Program-made: the position numbers and the translations under genes | DNA from: Salinibaculum rarum | Lineage (GTDB): Archaea > Halobacteriota > Halobacteria > Halobacteriales > Haloarculaceae | Reading direction: 5' to 3' | Length of the DNA stretch: 64,000 bases | Assembly: GCF_030505615.1 (NCBI RefSeq) | Contig: NZ_CP129992.1 | Span: forward strand, 1,922,001-1,986,000 | Shown: positions 1-9,635 of the stretch, piece by piece | How the letters are laid out: every line of letters begins with the position of its first letter | Numbering within the stretch: position 1 is the first letter of the stretch | The notes under the pieces: model-generated | Told to the model about the DNA's origin: nothing | Database searches by the model: none | The model's input: only the letters and a program-made list of their open reading frames with translations

Positions 1-1549
1 CGAAGATGCCGTCGGTCCGTGCTTGCTCCGGGAGCGGTTCCAGGTCGTCGGCGAGGTGGGTGACAAAGACACCGAGTGCTCCCTTATCGACGGTCAGCGA
101 GACCAGGCCATGCAGGAGGTCCGCAGCGCTCCCCGGTTCGGTAATCGCCTCGAACTCGTCGACGAGCATCAGCGCCCGTCCCTCGTCGGTCACCGGTGGC
201 ACCACAGAGCGCAGCGTCGACTCAAGGACCCCGGCGTTGAAACTCGCGTGCCGGCGATGGAAGACGATGGTGTCGACGACGCTCACCTCGGCATCGTCGG
301 CCGGCACCGGGAGTCCCATCTGGGCGAGCAACTGGACCTGACAGAGCGTCTCCAGCAGCGTCGTCTTCCCGCCGCTGTTCGCACCGGTCAAGACCGCAAC
401 GCGGTCCCCGCTGGGCGGTGCCGTCGCACTCGCGACCGTCAGGTCGTGCTCGCCGACGGCGTAGGTAATCGGCTGGACCGAATCGCCAGCGTCTTCGAGA
501 AATACGTTGCGTGCTTCCACGACGCCGGCGACCTGGTGGTCGACAAACCGTGGCCGCGTGAGGTCGAACGCGAGCGCAAAGCGAGCAAGCGACAGCGCAA
601 AGGCGAGGTTGTCGACCGTCTCGACTGCGGCGTCGATTTCGGGTTCGGCCTCCTCGAGTACGCCCGCCAGTCGCTCGCTGACGTCTTGCTCGCGCTCTTC
701 GACGGCCGTCCGCAAGTCGTCGGCAAGCGCCCGCAGTGTCTCGCCGACGAAAGCCGACGCGTCCGCCGCTTCCCCCGGCATCGCCTCCCGGACGCGGCCG
801 ATGTCGACAGCAGTCTCGCCGGCGACGTGTCGGGCAAACGAATCCCGGAGTTCGTCCGTTCCGCGCGCGCCCGACCGGACAGCCTCCAGTACGTCGCCGG
901 GGGTCGCAGAGAGGTCTTCGACACTAGCAAGCTGTGTGCGGAGTTCGTCCAGCCGGTCGTCGGCGCCCTCGCCGACGCGGTCGCCGCCGGATTCGAGGCC
1001 TGCGAGTGCAGCCTCGGCGTCTTCGAGTGCCCCGGCATCGAAATCCGAGACTGGTGCAAAAATACCCTCGTCGACACCGGTCTCCTGGAGTGCAAGTGCG
1101 GTCCTGACCGCGGAGATGCGCCCGCCAGCGACGCTCTCGTAGGCGTCGAACGCGTCCATAACTGCCGACCGACTCGCCTCGTCCAGCCCGGCCCAGGTGT
1201 CGCGGGCCTCGAGAACGCTGTCCAGTCGGGCACGCATCGCGTCGGCACTGTCGAGCGGCGTGAGAATTCGGATACGGTCGCCCGCGCTCTCGGTGACCGC
1301 GTAGTCACCGACGATGCCCAGAAGGTCCTTGTAGACGTTTCGCGCGTCGCGGGTCGCTAGGAGGTCCATCGCCTCGCCGCCGTGGGCGTGCCGGAGAATC
1401 CGGGTCGCGCGGCCACGCGGGATGCCAGCGTCTACGAGCGTCCGCACGTCGCCCGTCTCGACTGCCTCGATTGCGGCGTCGACACCGAGTTCCGCGGCCA
1501 GCAGGTCCCGGGTCTTCGGCCCGATTCCCCAGTAATCCTCCAGTCGCAT
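1..1549 (-). CDS. MutS-family DNA-binding ATPase with N-terminal HhH, partial
   Basis: The start (ATG at 1549) lies inside the window and the 3' end runs off the left edge, leaving about 516 codons. The first 55 or so residues look like a helix-hairpin-helix module (YWGIGPKTRDLL then AGIPRGRATRIL), which would bind DNA non-specifically. A long helical middle follows, then a MutS-type ATPase domain with a clear Walker A, GANSGGKTT, at about 388-363 and a Walker B-like LMLVDEFEA further on. The mismatch-recognition domain of MutS1 is absent, so this is the archaeal MutS-like (MutS5/MutS2-related) group and not a proven mismatch repair protein. A role in recombination or branched-DNA handling is inference. 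It is divergent from rtcA across about 120 bases. The frame was verified across the Walker A motif. Confidence 0.85.
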   Translation of the reverse strand, partial: MRLEDYWGIGPKTRDLLAAELGVDAAIEAVETGDVRTLVDAGIPRGRATRILRHAHGGEAMDLLATRDARNVYKDLLGIVGDYAVTESAGDRIRILTPLDSADAMRARLDSVLEARDTWAGLDEASRSAVMDAFDAYESVAGGRISAVRTALALQETGVDEGIFAPVSDFDAGALEDAEAALAGLESGGDRVGEGADDRLDELRTQLASVEDLSATPGDVLEAVRSGARGTDELRDSFARHVAGETAVDIGRVREAMPGEAADASAFVGETLRALADDLRTAVEEREQDVSERLAGVLEEAEPEIDAAVETVDNLAFALSLARFALAFDLTRPRFVDHQVAGVVEARNVFLEDAGDSVQPITYAVGEHDLTVASATAPPSGDRVAVLTGANSGGKTTLLETLCQVQLLAQMGLPVPADDAEVSVVDTIVFHRRHASFNAGVLESTLRSVVPPVTDEGRALMLVDEFEAITEPGSAADLLHGLVSLTVDKGALGVFVTHLADDLEPLPEQARTDGIF

Positions 1550-1669
1550 TGGCAGGGTGGTGGCGACCCTGGCTCTTAGTCTTTCCCGAGCGGGCCTGTC
1601 ACTGCATGCTGGTAGCCAGAGACGGACAGATTCAGGAATCTGGCCCCCGAATGCGGATACCGTACGGCG

Positions 1670-2701
1670 ATGCTCAGTATCGACGGCGCTGCCGGCGGGG
1701 GACAACTGCTCCGAACAGCGCTCTCGCTGTCGACGATTACCGACAGGTCGTTTCGTATCGACGACATCCGCGGAGACCGGCCGAACCCGGGGCTTCGCCC
1801 GCAGCACCTGTCGACGGTCGACCTCGTTGCCGATTTCTGTGACGCCGACGTGGAGGGTGCCAAGGCCGGCGCCGAATCGCTGGTCTTCGAACCAGGCTCG
1901 ACCTGTCACACGGACCTCTCGGTAGACGTCGGGACGGCGGGCAGTCTCATGCTCCTGTTCGACACGATTTTGCCAATCGGGGTGACCTGCGACGAGCCAA
2001 TCTGTGTGACTGCGACCGGCGGCACCAACGTGAAGTGGTCGCCGACGGTCGAGTACCACCAGCACGTCAAGTTGCCGCTACTTGCCAGATACGGTCTCGA
2101 AGCCACGCTCGAACTCGAACGGACGGGATTCTATCCTGCGGGCGGTGGCAGAGCAACACTCGAAACAACGCCGTGGACCCGCCAGCCACTGGAACTAGAC
2201 GAGCGAGGCAGTCTGGAACGGGTCGAGATATACTCCAAAGCGTCTGCGGACCTCGAAGACAGCGATGTCGCCGACCGGCAGGCGAGACACGCAGCAAAGC
2301 TACTCGATGATGATGGCTTCCCCGTCAGTGTCGAAGATGTCGCGTACGTGCCGAGTGACTCCCCCGGCTCGTCGATTCTTCTGCGTGCCGTCTACGACCG
2401 AACGCTCGCCGGCTTCGAAGAACTCGGCGAACGCGGACGTCCCTCCGAGGAAGTCGCTGAGGCCGCTGTCGCACAGTTCCAGTCCGTTCACTCCTCGGGT
2501 GCGACAGTCGACGTTCACATGGCCGACCAGCTGATGGTCCTGCTCGCGCTGGCTGGCGGCCGGCTCGCGATTCCGGAAGTGACCGACCACGTTCGGACGA
2601 ACCTTGAACTCATTACCACCTTCGGCAGCGACATGCACCTCGCTGGTGAGTCCACGGACACGCCGACGCTGGTCGCCTCACCACTGCTCGACGAACAGTG
2701 A
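1670..2701 (+). CDS. rtcA: RNA 3'-terminal phosphate cyclase
   Basis: The 343-residue product has the usual RtcA length. It opens with IDGAAGGGQLLRTALSLS, the family's N-terminal signature, followed by RPNPGLRPQHLS, and later has the ATGGTNVKWSPT segment. RtcA enzymes use ATP to convert RNA 3'-phosphate ends to 2',3'-cyclic phosphates through an enzyme-AMP intermediate, in the cytosol. The C-terminal ADQLMVLLALAGG segment also fits the family. The ATG at 1670 puts the signature right at the N-terminus. The gene stands alone, converges on the Lhr helicase with a 12-base gap, and is divergent from the MutS-like gene. No RtcB is visible here. The family call is firm; the physiological substrate in haloarchaea is not shown by sequence. 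Confidence 0.93.
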   Translation: MLSIDGAAGGGQLLRTALSLSTITDRSFRIDDIRGDRPNPGLRPQHLSTVDLVADFCDADVEGAKAGAESLVFEPGSTCHTDLSVDVGTAGSLMLLFDTILPIGVTCDEPICVTATGGTNVKWSPTVEYHQHVKLPLLARYGLEATLELERTGFYPAGGGRATLETTPWTRQPLELDERGSLERVEIYSKASADLEDSDVADRQARHAAKLLDDDGFPVSVEDVAYVPSDSPGSSILLRAVYDRTLAGFEELGERGRPSEEVAEAAVAQFQSVHSSGATVDVHMADQLMVLLALAGGRLAIPEVTDHVRTNLELITTFGSDMHLAGESTDTPTLVASPLLDEQ

Positions 2702-2713
2702 GTACCGCCGCCG

Positions 2714-5554
2714 CTACTCCCAGAACGACCGCGTGCGAGCGTACTCGCGCTCACGGGAGAGAATATCCCGGTAGAAGTCGTCCTCGTCTTCCCGCAGTTT
2801 GTTGATGATTCGTGCGGCGTTCTGTGGGCCGACACCACGCGCAGCGAGCGCGACGACGGCTCGCTTGCCGTGGCTCTGGACGAGACTCGCCGTTCGATAG
2901 GCCCGTTCAGTGGCTTTCTCCTCTTCGTCGTCCTTCTCGTCGGTCTTGACCGCTGCCACAGTGTCGTCGTCCCATGGGTTTAGCGCGGCAATCTGTGTCG
3001 AGCCACACTGTGGACATTCGGGCTGGTCGCGGACGCGCCCGACCTCTCGTTTCGTCTGCCAGTCCCGACAGTGCAGACAAAAGAGGATGACGCGGTCGTT
3101 CTGGATGCGGTCTTTGACCGTCTGGATGACGCTCGCATCGGCGTTCTCCGGTGTGAGCAATTCCGTACCCGAGCCCCGCCCACTGGTTCCCAGTGGCGTG
3201 TGGTCTCCGACCGTCTCGACGGCCAGTTCGCCGGACTGGATGCGTCCGAGGAGCGTCGCCGTCTCCTCGACTGCCAGTTCTTCGTGGAGTATCTCCCGAA
3301 CTGCTTCGTCGTAGACTGGCGTATCTTCGAGGGCGTCGAGCAGTCGACTCCGACCGAAGCGAGCCTGGCCGGTCCCTCGCCAGCGCTTGAGCGCGCCGAA
3401 CTTCGCGGCGACCTGTGCGAGTTTGAACTTCAGCGCGTCGGCGTTTTTCAGACTGAGTTCGATGATGTGCTCGACGTGGTCGGGGTCCGTCTCCTTGAGA
3501 ATCCGGACGACATCGCCGGCCGTGATTCCACGCGGGACATCGAGTTCGATGCGATACGGGTCGACGTCCATCCCCACCGAAGAGCCACTCTGCTGGCCGA
3601 GCAACGCCGAGAGCAGTCGGCCCAGCGTCTCGTTGACCTTGTGGCCGAAACAGACGTTGACGACGATTGCGCGGCCGCTGAACTCGACGAGGAGTCGGTC
3701 GTCCGTGGGGACGGGCGCGTCGGTGTCGGCGTGGTCCGCGAGTGGACCGAGCCCCGCTTCGATGGTCGCCGTCTCCGCGTCGTAGCGCCGTTGCACGTCA
3801 CGGGCGACCGCCGCTTTCGGCGCGTCACGGAGCTGGTCGCCGGCGACGCCGCGCAACTCCCCGACTTCCTGCGCGACCTGGCTAGGGACGGGAATCTCCT
3901 GTCCGGTCCAGGAGGGAACCTCCCCGGCAGGGTCCTCGATTGGCGACACCGTCACGATCTCTTCTTCCTCGTCGATGTTGGTGATGCGCCACATCTCGCC
4001 GCGCTGGATGAAGATTTCGCCGGGCGCGGCGAAGTTGACGACGAAGCGCTCGTCGAGTGTTCCGACCTGCTTCCCGCTGGCCACGTCCTCCACGTCGTAG
4101 GTGGCTTCGTCGGGAATCATCGAGAGGTTCTGGTAGAAGTACTGCCAGGTCCCCTGGCGTTTCTCCAGCCGGTCTTCGTCTTCTTCCAGCCAGACGACGC
4201 GATTGCCCGCGAGCTCTCGGATCACCTGCTTGAACGCGGATTTCGAGAGGCTCTTGAACGGGTACGCGCGGGTCACGATGTCGTAGGCTTTCATCGCACC
4301 GATTTCGCCAAAGTCCATCACTAATCCCGCAATCTGGTTTGCGACAGTGTCGAGACTGCCGTAGTGGATGTCGGCGCGCTCGACTTCGCCGGCGTGGGCC
4401 TGGCGCGTGATGACCAGCGACTCCATCACGTCGTCGGGATGGCTGGTGACGATAGTTCCCGAGGAGACGGCATCGCGGCGGTGACCCGCGCGGCCGACAC
4501 GCTGGAGGAGTCGACAGACTTGCCGGGGACTGTTGTACTGGACGACGTGGTCGACGTGACCCACGTCGATGCCGAGTTCCATTGAGGACGTACACAGCAA
4601 TCCGTCGAGTTCGCCGGACTTGAACTGCGACTCGACCTCGATTCGGGTTTCCTTGGCGAGTGAGCCATGGTGGATGCCGATGTCGGTACCGAGTTTCTTC
4701 AGCCGCGACCCGAGCGCCTCGGCCGTCTGTCGGGTGTTGACGAACACGAGCGTCGACTCGTGGTCAGTCACGACTTCGTCGATGACGCGGACGTGACTGG
4801 CGACGTCAGCCTGCGTGACGAGTTCGCTCGCGAGCTGCTCGTCCTCGTCGGTGATTGTCGGACAGCGAACGTCCACGTCGAAGGCTTTGCCCTCGTCCAC
4901 TTCGACGATTTCACAGCCACGATTACCGGTGAGAAAGCGCCCGACTTCGTCGGGGTCACCCACCGTCGCGGAGAGGCCGACGCGCTGGAACGGCCCGGAG
5001 AGTTCTCGGAGCCGCTCCAACCCGATTGTGAGTTGGGCGCCGCGCTTGGAGGTGGCGAGTTCGTGGACCTCGTCGACGACGACGTGGTCGACATCTTCCA
5101 ACGCTCGCCGGAGTTTCTTTCCGGTCAGCATCGCCTGGAGTGTCTCGGGCGTCGTGACGAGGACGTCCGGCGGGTCGTTTGCCTGCTTTTGGCGCTGGTA
5201 GTCAGTGGTGTCGCCGTGGCGAACGTCCACGTCTAAGTCGAGCGTCTCGGCCCACCAGTCCAGTCGGTCGCGCATGTCGCGGTTCAGCGCACGGAGCGGC
5301 GTGATGTAGAGCGAGCCGATGCCGAACCGCTCCTCGTCTGTGAGTGCGTCGAAGACCGGTAACATCGCCGTCTCAGTCTTGCCACTGCCAGTCGGTGCGA
5401 CGACGAGAGCGTTCTCGCCGTCCGCGAGTGGCGGTATTGCCACTCGCTGGGGTGCAGTCGGCGTGTCGAATCCGCGCTCGGAGAGGGCAGCCCGGACAGT
5501 CGACCCGAGCGCGGCGAAGGCCGCCGGTCCCGATGCGGCCTCACCGTCTGTCAT
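2714..5554 (-). CDS. lhr: Lhr-type superfamily 2 ATP-dependent helicase
   Basis: A 946-residue DExH helicase. Walker A APTGSGKT is at about 53-60, the DEVH box at 161-164, motif III-like GLSATVGDP follows, and the second RecA domain ends with QRVGRAGHRRD. Long winged-helix and Lhr-specific regions follow, then a Cys-rich element near residue 810 (CLHC then CPQCGS about 20 residues on), which suggests a zinc site. Archaeal Lhr proteins are 3'-5' DNA translocases linked to replication and repair. The reading frame can begin three bases earlier at GTG; I chose ATG at 5554. Just downstream of the rpa1 operon, it is separated by about 180 bases that hold an ATTTAAATG TATA-like element near 5708-5716, so it probably has its own promoter. 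Proximity to the single-strand binding operon is consistent with a DNA repair role. Confidence 0.9.
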   Translation of the reverse strand: MTDGEAASGPAAFAALGSTVRAALSERGFDTPTAPQRVAIPPLADGENALVVAPTGSGKTETAMLPVFDALTDEERFGIGSLYITPLRALNRDMRDRLDWWAETLDLDVDVRHGDTTDYQRQKQANDPPDVLVTTPETLQAMLTGKKLRRALEDVDHVVVDEVHELATSKRGAQLTIGLERLRELSGPFQRVGLSATVGDPDEVGRFLTGNRGCEIVEVDEGKAFDVDVRCPTITDEDEQLASELVTQADVASHVRVIDEVVTDHESTLVFVNTRQTAEALGSRLKKLGTDIGIHHGSLAKETRIEVESQFKSGELDGLLCTSSMELGIDVGHVDHVVQYNSPRQVCRLLQRVGRAGHRRDAVSSGTIVTSHPDDVMESLVITRQAHAGEVERADIHYGSLDTVANQIAGLVMDFGEIGAMKAYDIVTRAYPFKSLSKSAFKQVIRELAGNRVVWLEEDEDRLEKRQGTWQYFYQNLSMIPDEATYDVEDVASGKQVGTLDERFVVNFAAPGEIFIQRGEMWRITNIDEEEEIVTVSPIEDPAGEVPSWTGQEIPVPSQVAQEVGELRGVAGDQLRDAPKAAVARDVQRRYDAETATIEAGLGPLADHADTDAPVPTDDRLLVEFSGRAIVVNVCFGHKVNETLGRLLSALLGQQSGSSVGMDVDPYRIELDVPRGITAGDVVRILKETDPDHVEHIIELSLKNADALKFKLAQVAAKFGALKRWRGTGQARFGRSRLLDALEDTPVYDEAVREILHEELAVEETATLLGRIQSGELAVETVGDHTPLGTSGRGSGTELLTPENADASVIQTVKDRIQNDRVILFCLHCRDWQTKREVGRVRDQPECPQCGSTQIAALNPWDDDTVAAVKTDEKDDEEEKATERAYRTASLVQSHGKRAVVALAARGVGPQNAARIINKLREDEDDFYRDILSREREYARTRSFWE

Positions 5555-5735
5555 CACCCGCTGTAGGTGGCTGAGCCGATTAAGCCCGTCGGGAGAGAGC
5601 GAACAGGTGACACTGCTTGCGCGCGGCTCTCGGATGGCGTGTCACGCTATCGCGGACCACCCGAGCGCTTGCTGTCAGTGCATGGGTCGGGCTGGCCGCG
5701 TACTGACATTTAAATCTCCGGGGTGGGCCACCAAC

Positions 5736-6488
5736 TCAGACCGTGTCGTATCGGCCGAGGCGAGTCCCATCGAGCAGATACGCTTGCCCGTCGGCGAGCC
5801 CGTCGGGGAGAAACGGCGAGAGGAACTCCTGGCTGGCGACGTTGACCCAGGTTCCGCCCGAGAGGTCGTTGAACGCGGGGAAGACGACGAGTTCGTCCGG
5901 GGTGGCGGTGTCACGGTCGTGAAACGCTTCGAACGGTTCGGGATTGCAGTCCCCGCGAAGCCAGACACGCTCGACGCGGCCGCCACCGACCTCGTCTTCG
6001 AGTTTGACGACCGGGTGTTCGTGGGCAGTACAGAGAATCTCTGCGTCCAGTACGTCGGGGCTGGGCCAGGTGTGGCCGTGCGCGAAGCCGACCGACCCGA
6101 TTCGCATCCCATGGCCCGGCACGAGTCTGGCGTCGTCGGCGTGCTCGATTTGTGTCTCGATGTCCCCGTCGTGGTTGCCCCGCACGAGTGTGACCGGGAC
6201 GTGCTCAGTGACTGCGGCGAGCAAATCGGCGATTTCATCGCGTTCGTCGTCCCAGGGGGTGCCGATTGCGTGGCCGAGGTCACCGAGCACGACAAGCTGG
6301 TCGGGTGTCGTCCGGTCGACGAGTGCGAGCAACTGCTCGCGGCGCTCGTCGGCACGGCTGTCGAGTTCGACACCCTCCCGCCGAAGTCCGACCTCGATTC
6401 CGGCGTGAAAGTCGGCTACTACGAGCGCCCGCTCGTCCCCACAGTCGACGACGGCGGCGGGCAAATCAGGGACCGGCTCGACCACCAT
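5736..6488 (-). CDS. rpe: calcineurin-like metallophosphoesterase of the RPA operon
   Basis: The 250-residue product has the metallophosphoesterase metal-site motifs in order: VVADFHAG (DxH), VVLGDLGH (GDxxH-like), VRGNHDGD (GNHD) and a later GFAHGHTW (GHxH-like). The ATG at 6488 overlaps the preceding gene's TGA by one base (TGATG), which fixes the start and indicates coupled translation; an upstream in-frame methionine would lie inside that gene. It is the third gene of rpa1-associated protein-phosphoesterase, the order described for Haloferax volcanii rpa1-rpap1-rpe. The substrate is unknown; a nuclease or phosphatase acting at RPA-coated DNA is inference. Confidence 0.87.
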   Translation of the reverse strand: MVVEPVPDLPAAVVDCGDERALVVADFHAGIEVGLRREGVELDSRADERREQLLALVDRTTPDQLVVLGDLGHAIGTPWDDERDEIADLLAAVTEHVPVTLVRGNHDGDIETQIEHADDARLVPGHGMRIGSVGFAHGHTWPSPDVLDAEILCTAHEHPVVKLEDEVGGGRVERVWLRGDCNPEPFEAFHDRDTATPDELVVFPAFNDLSGGTWVNVASQEFLSPFLPDGLADGQAYLLDGTRLGRYDTV

Positions 6489-8233
6489 CAGATGGGTTTG
6501 ACAGTCGTGTCGTCGGGCTCGTAACACCGGCCGTCCATCAGCGCGTCTTGGATAGCTTCCTCCACCTCGTCGGCACTGACGCCGTGGCGCTCGACGAGCG
6601 TCTCGACGACCGTCTCCCGCTCGGCACCGGTACCGTCGTCGAGTTCCTCCATGACGTCGATAGTCGCCTCTTCGAGGTCGATGTCCTCGGCCGATTCCGA
6701 CGTGTCCGCCGCGTCGTCTGTTTCGCCGTCGCTGGTGTCTGCAACTTCAGACTCGGATTTCGGTTCGTTCTCGCTCTCTATTTCGGCTGGCTCGGCCGCT
6801 CCGGCGGGGGCTGGCGACTCCTCGCCGGATTCATTGTTGGGCTCGGCTTCGGCCAGCTCTTCCGGGTCGGGCGTTTCGATGTCTGCCTCGCCGGGGTCTG
6901 GTACGTCTGTCCCGCTCTGGAACTCGGTGCCGTACTCCTCCTCGATTTCCTCGCGTTCGTCCTCGTCGAGTTCGAACTCGCCGGGTTCGAAGTCGCCGAT
7001 GTCGTCTTCGGCGTCTGCACCGGCGTCAGTGTCCTCGGCCGCGGCTGTCGGCTGCGCTTCCGCATCGTCGGCACCGGTCTCTTCGACGCCGGTTTCGGAC
7101 CCACCGGGAGTCCCGGCTGCCGCTGGCTCTCCGGTGTCCGTCTCGACACCCTCCGAGCCGGTAGCCTCGGTCGACGTTCCCGTCGCTGACTCGGTGGCCG
7201 CTGTTTCAGTGGGTGTGTCTGTCGTTTCTGTCGTCGTCTCCGCTGTCGTCGTCTCCGCTTCCAGTGCCGTCTCTGACGCGTCCGGCTCGGTTGTCTCCGA
7301 TGCGGTATCTGTCGTCGTTTGTGACACTTCAGCCGTCGAGTCGGTCGCGTCGGTGCCGCTCTCGATGTCGGATGTCTCGGCCGCTGCCGTCTCGGTCGAG
7401 GTGTCGACTGTTTCTGGCTCTGTTTCAGTCGAAGGTTCGTCTCCGCCACTCGATTCGGCTGGTGAACTGGCGGCGATTCCGGCGGTTGCGGACACGTCTA
7501 TATCGGTGTCAGCAAGCGAGTGCAGGTCGTCGTCGTCACCCTGTCCGGGGTCGAGCGAGAGTCCTTCCACTTCGTCGATTTCGTCGGCGACGAGACGCGC
7601 GGCGTCGACCGCGAGCTCTCGCAGTGCCGACAGGTACGCGCCTGTCGTCCCGTAGTGCTCGATAGCCAGCGGGATACCGGCGGCCAGTCCGTCGTCGACG
7701 CCGTTGTCTTCGAGGGTCGTTCGGAGGTCCCCACCGCGAACGGCCAGTGAGAGCGCCGTCGCCATGTGACCGACGCGGTCGATGGTTTGCTCTGCGGTCT
7801 GGACCGTCCAGCGGTCCCGCGTCGTGGCGTCGACTTCGCTGATACTCTCCGGTCGGACGGAGGTAAACACCTGCTCGGAGTCGTCCGGCTGGAAGGTGCG
7901 GGCCTTCCCGGTCAGCGCGACGAACATCGGCGTATCGGCGCTGTCGAGAAACGCCTGCTCGTCGGGCTGGTACTGGCCGGCATAGAGGACGAACGCGCCC
8001 GTCGGGTCGACCACGCGAGCGCGCAGCACGTCCTCGCTGACCTGTTCGACTTCGGTGAGAACACCGACCACAAAGAGTCGGTTTACACGCGCGCCCGTCG
8101 GCGTGATGACGTAGTTGGGCGCGCGTTCCTCGTCGCTTTCGGAGTACGAAAAGTCCGCGTCGTCGAACTCCGCGGCGAACAGACGGTACGCGACCTCGCG
8201 GCGGCCGGCACCGCTTTGCTCGCTTTCGCTCAT
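6488..8233 (-). CDS. rpap1: RPA-associated protein (OB fold, acidic linker, C-terminal wHTH-like)
   Basis: A 581-residue protein. The ATG at 8233 forms an ATGA overlap with the end of rpa1, which decides the start; the open frame extends 124 codons further into rpa1 and that part is not real. Residues about 40-135 look like an OB fold (YVITPTGARVNRLFVVGVLTE, then VDPTGAFVLYAGQY). Residues about 215-510 are a very acidic, Thr/Glu-rich low-complexity linker. The last 65 or so residues resemble a winged helix (TVVETLVERHGVSADEVEEA). RPA-associated proteins of haloarchaea bind their cognate RPA to form a single-strand DNA-binding complex. Linker length probably varies between species. Start and family are firm; the C-terminal fold is inferred. 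Confidence 0.88.
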   Translation of the reverse strand: MSESEQSGAGRREVAYRLFAAEFDDADFSYSESDEERAPNYVITPTGARVNRLFVVGVLTEVEQVSEDVLRARVVDPTGAFVLYAGQYQPDEQAFLDSADTPMFVALTGKARTFQPDDSEQVFTSVRPESISEVDATTRDRWTVQTAEQTIDRVGHMATALSLAVRGGDLRTTLEDNGVDDGLAAGIPLAIEHYGTTGAYLSALRELAVDAARLVADEIDEVEGLSLDPGQGDDDDLHSLADTDIDVSATAGIAASSPAESSGGDEPSTETEPETVDTSTETAAAETSDIESGTDATDSTAEVSQTTTDTASETTEPDASETALEAETTTAETTTETTDTPTETAATESATGTSTEATGSEGVETDTGEPAAAGTPGGSETGVEETGADDAEAQPTAAAEDTDAGADAEDDIGDFEPGEFELDEDEREEIEEEYGTEFQSGTDVPDPGEADIETPDPEELAEAEPNNESGEESPAPAGAAEPAEIESENEPKSESEVADTSDGETDDAADTSESAEDIDLEEATIDVMEELDDGTGAERETVVETLVERHGVSADEVEEAIQDALMDGRCYEPDDTTVKPI

Positions 8234-9507
8234 GTCGTCACCTCCTGGAGCAGCGCCTCGGCACGCGCTGCGGGGTCGTCTTCGGCCTCGGTGAACTCGG
8301 CGGCTTCGAGGTTCGCGCCGTACTCGTCGACGCTGAGTGAGCCGCGGATGCGAAACTCCCGGCCGACGATTCGGTCGGCGATGGTGTCCGCGACGACTTC
8401 CTTGTCCATCTCCTCGCGGGCGTGTTCTTTCGCGTCTTCGATGTCTCCGCCGTAGACGGCTTCGGTAATCTCCTCGTCCAGGATGGCCGTGACCGTCCCG
8501 GTTCCGTCGTCGAGGATAGCTTTCGTCCGCAGGTCGTCTTCGCCGTCGACCTCGCCGTGACTGCGACACTGCCCGTTCTGGACGACGCGACTGCACTGCG
8601 GGCACCGCTCGATGAGCCCGGAACCGTCCCGCAGCGAGATGATGTTGCCGACCAGTTCCACGTCGAAGAGCCCGCCCGACTCGACGGCGTCCCGAATCGA
8701 GAGTTGCTGTGCCGTCTCGGGCGCTTCGATAGCCCGGTCGAGTCGCTGCACCGTCGAGAACTCCGAGACGTTCACCGACGGGACGCCGCGGAACTCCCGG
8801 ACGAACGTATCCTCAATGCGGACGGATTCGCCCTCCGCGAGTTCGGCGTGTGGGTCCCAGTCGGTGAAGGGGAGCCGTGTCGACTCGTCGGCCAGCACGC
8901 CGCTGAGAATCTCCGTCTCGCCGTCGCGGCCGTCGATGACCTTCGACTCGGACTCGAGGACGGTCACCTCGACGTTGATGCCACGGTCACCCGGGTGGAG
9001 TTCGGTGAGTGTGGCATCGCCGCCGATGTCGTAGGGCACGTCGAGCGATTCGTCGGCGGTCTCGACGCTCGTGCTTTCGCCGAGATTGAGTTCGGGGTGG
9101 CCGTCCCACTCCCGGACCCCGGCGTTGCCGATGCTGACGGTGTCGCCGGGCTGGATGTCGAACTCCTCCCAGGACGTGTAGGAGATTTGCCCGCTCTCGT
9201 CGGCGAGTTTCCCCTCCAGAATCACCTGGTCGTCGCCCTGGTAGCGAATCGAGCGCTTGCCGACCGTGAGCACGACGGCGGTCACCGAGACGCTGCTGTC
9301 GTCGGTCGTCACGTCGGCGATGTCTTTGCTCGGTGGGGCACCGCCGCCACCGGAATCGCTACCGGAACCGTACTTCCGGCGGAGACTCTGCTTTGCCTCG
9401 TCCATCGGCACGCTGTAGGAGACGAGGTTCTCCAGATCGTCTTTGACCTCCGCTTTGTCAACACCGAGGTCGGAGGCGAGTTCCTCGGCATGGTCTTCGA
9501 GATTCAT
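8230..9507 (-). CDS. rpa1: replication protein A large subunit, multi-OB with zinc finger
   Basis: A single-strand DNA-binding protein of 425 residues, close to the length expected for haloarchaeal RPA1. A short helical N-terminal region (about 1-45) is followed by three OB-type segments around 73-148, 178-252 and 283-400. A zinc finger of form Cx2C-x8-Cx2H (C302, C305, C314, H317) sits in the third. The first two OB folds share similar closing motifs (SYTSWEEFD and PFTDWDPH), a sign of internal duplication. It heads an operon with the associated protein and the phosphoesterase, joined by overlapping codons. A TATA-like ATTATAA at 9529-9535 lies about 25 bases upstream, so the transcript is probably leaderless. 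Function: protection of single-stranded DNA in replication and repair. Confidence 0.93.
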   Translation of the reverse strand: MNLEDHAEELASDLGVDKAEVKDDLENLVSYSVPMDEAKQSLRRKYGSGSDSGGGGAPPSKDIADVTTDDSSVSVTAVVLTVGKRSIRYQGDDQVILEGKLADESGQISYTSWEEFDIQPGDTVSIGNAGVREWDGHPELNLGESTSVETADESLDVPYDIGGDATLTELHPGDRGINVEVTVLESESKVIDGRDGETEILSGVLADESTRLPFTDWDPHAELAEGESVRIEDTFVREFRGVPSVNVSEFSTVQRLDRAIEAPETAQQLSIRDAVESGGLFDVELVGNIISLRDGSGLIERCPQCSRVVQNGQCRSHGEVDGEDDLRTKAILDDGTGTVTAILDEEITEAVYGGDIEDAKEHAREEMDKEVVADTIADRIVGREFRIRGSLSVDEYGANLEAAEFTEAEDDPAARAEALLQEVTT

Positions 9508-9635
9508 CAGGTCATACTTGCTCGGCCACCATTATAATCGTCCGGTCCGCTCGGTGCCGCCGGCCACCGCCGCCCGACGGGACTGTCAATGCGGCGGCAA
9601 TTACGCTTATCAACGCGGCCAGTCGAAGTTGGGAT

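Noticed and set aside
23-1360. 445-codon plus-strand frame at the left edge
   Set aside because: Antisense shadow of the MutS-like gene, whose frame carries HhH and Walker A motifs.
3071-4324. 417-codon plus-strand frame
   Set aside because: Lies fully antisense to the Lhr helicase; no start signal or recognisable motif.
7100-7450. Repeat-like Thr/Glu-coding tract, considered as a tandem repeat or CRISPR-like array
   Set aside because: It is an in-frame low-complexity linker of the RPA-associated protein with no fixed repeat unit or spacers.
8234-8605. N-terminal extension of the RPA-associated protein frame
   Set aside because: The extra 124 codons overlap rpa1 in another frame and are Arg-rich; the ATGA overlap at 8233 gives a better start.
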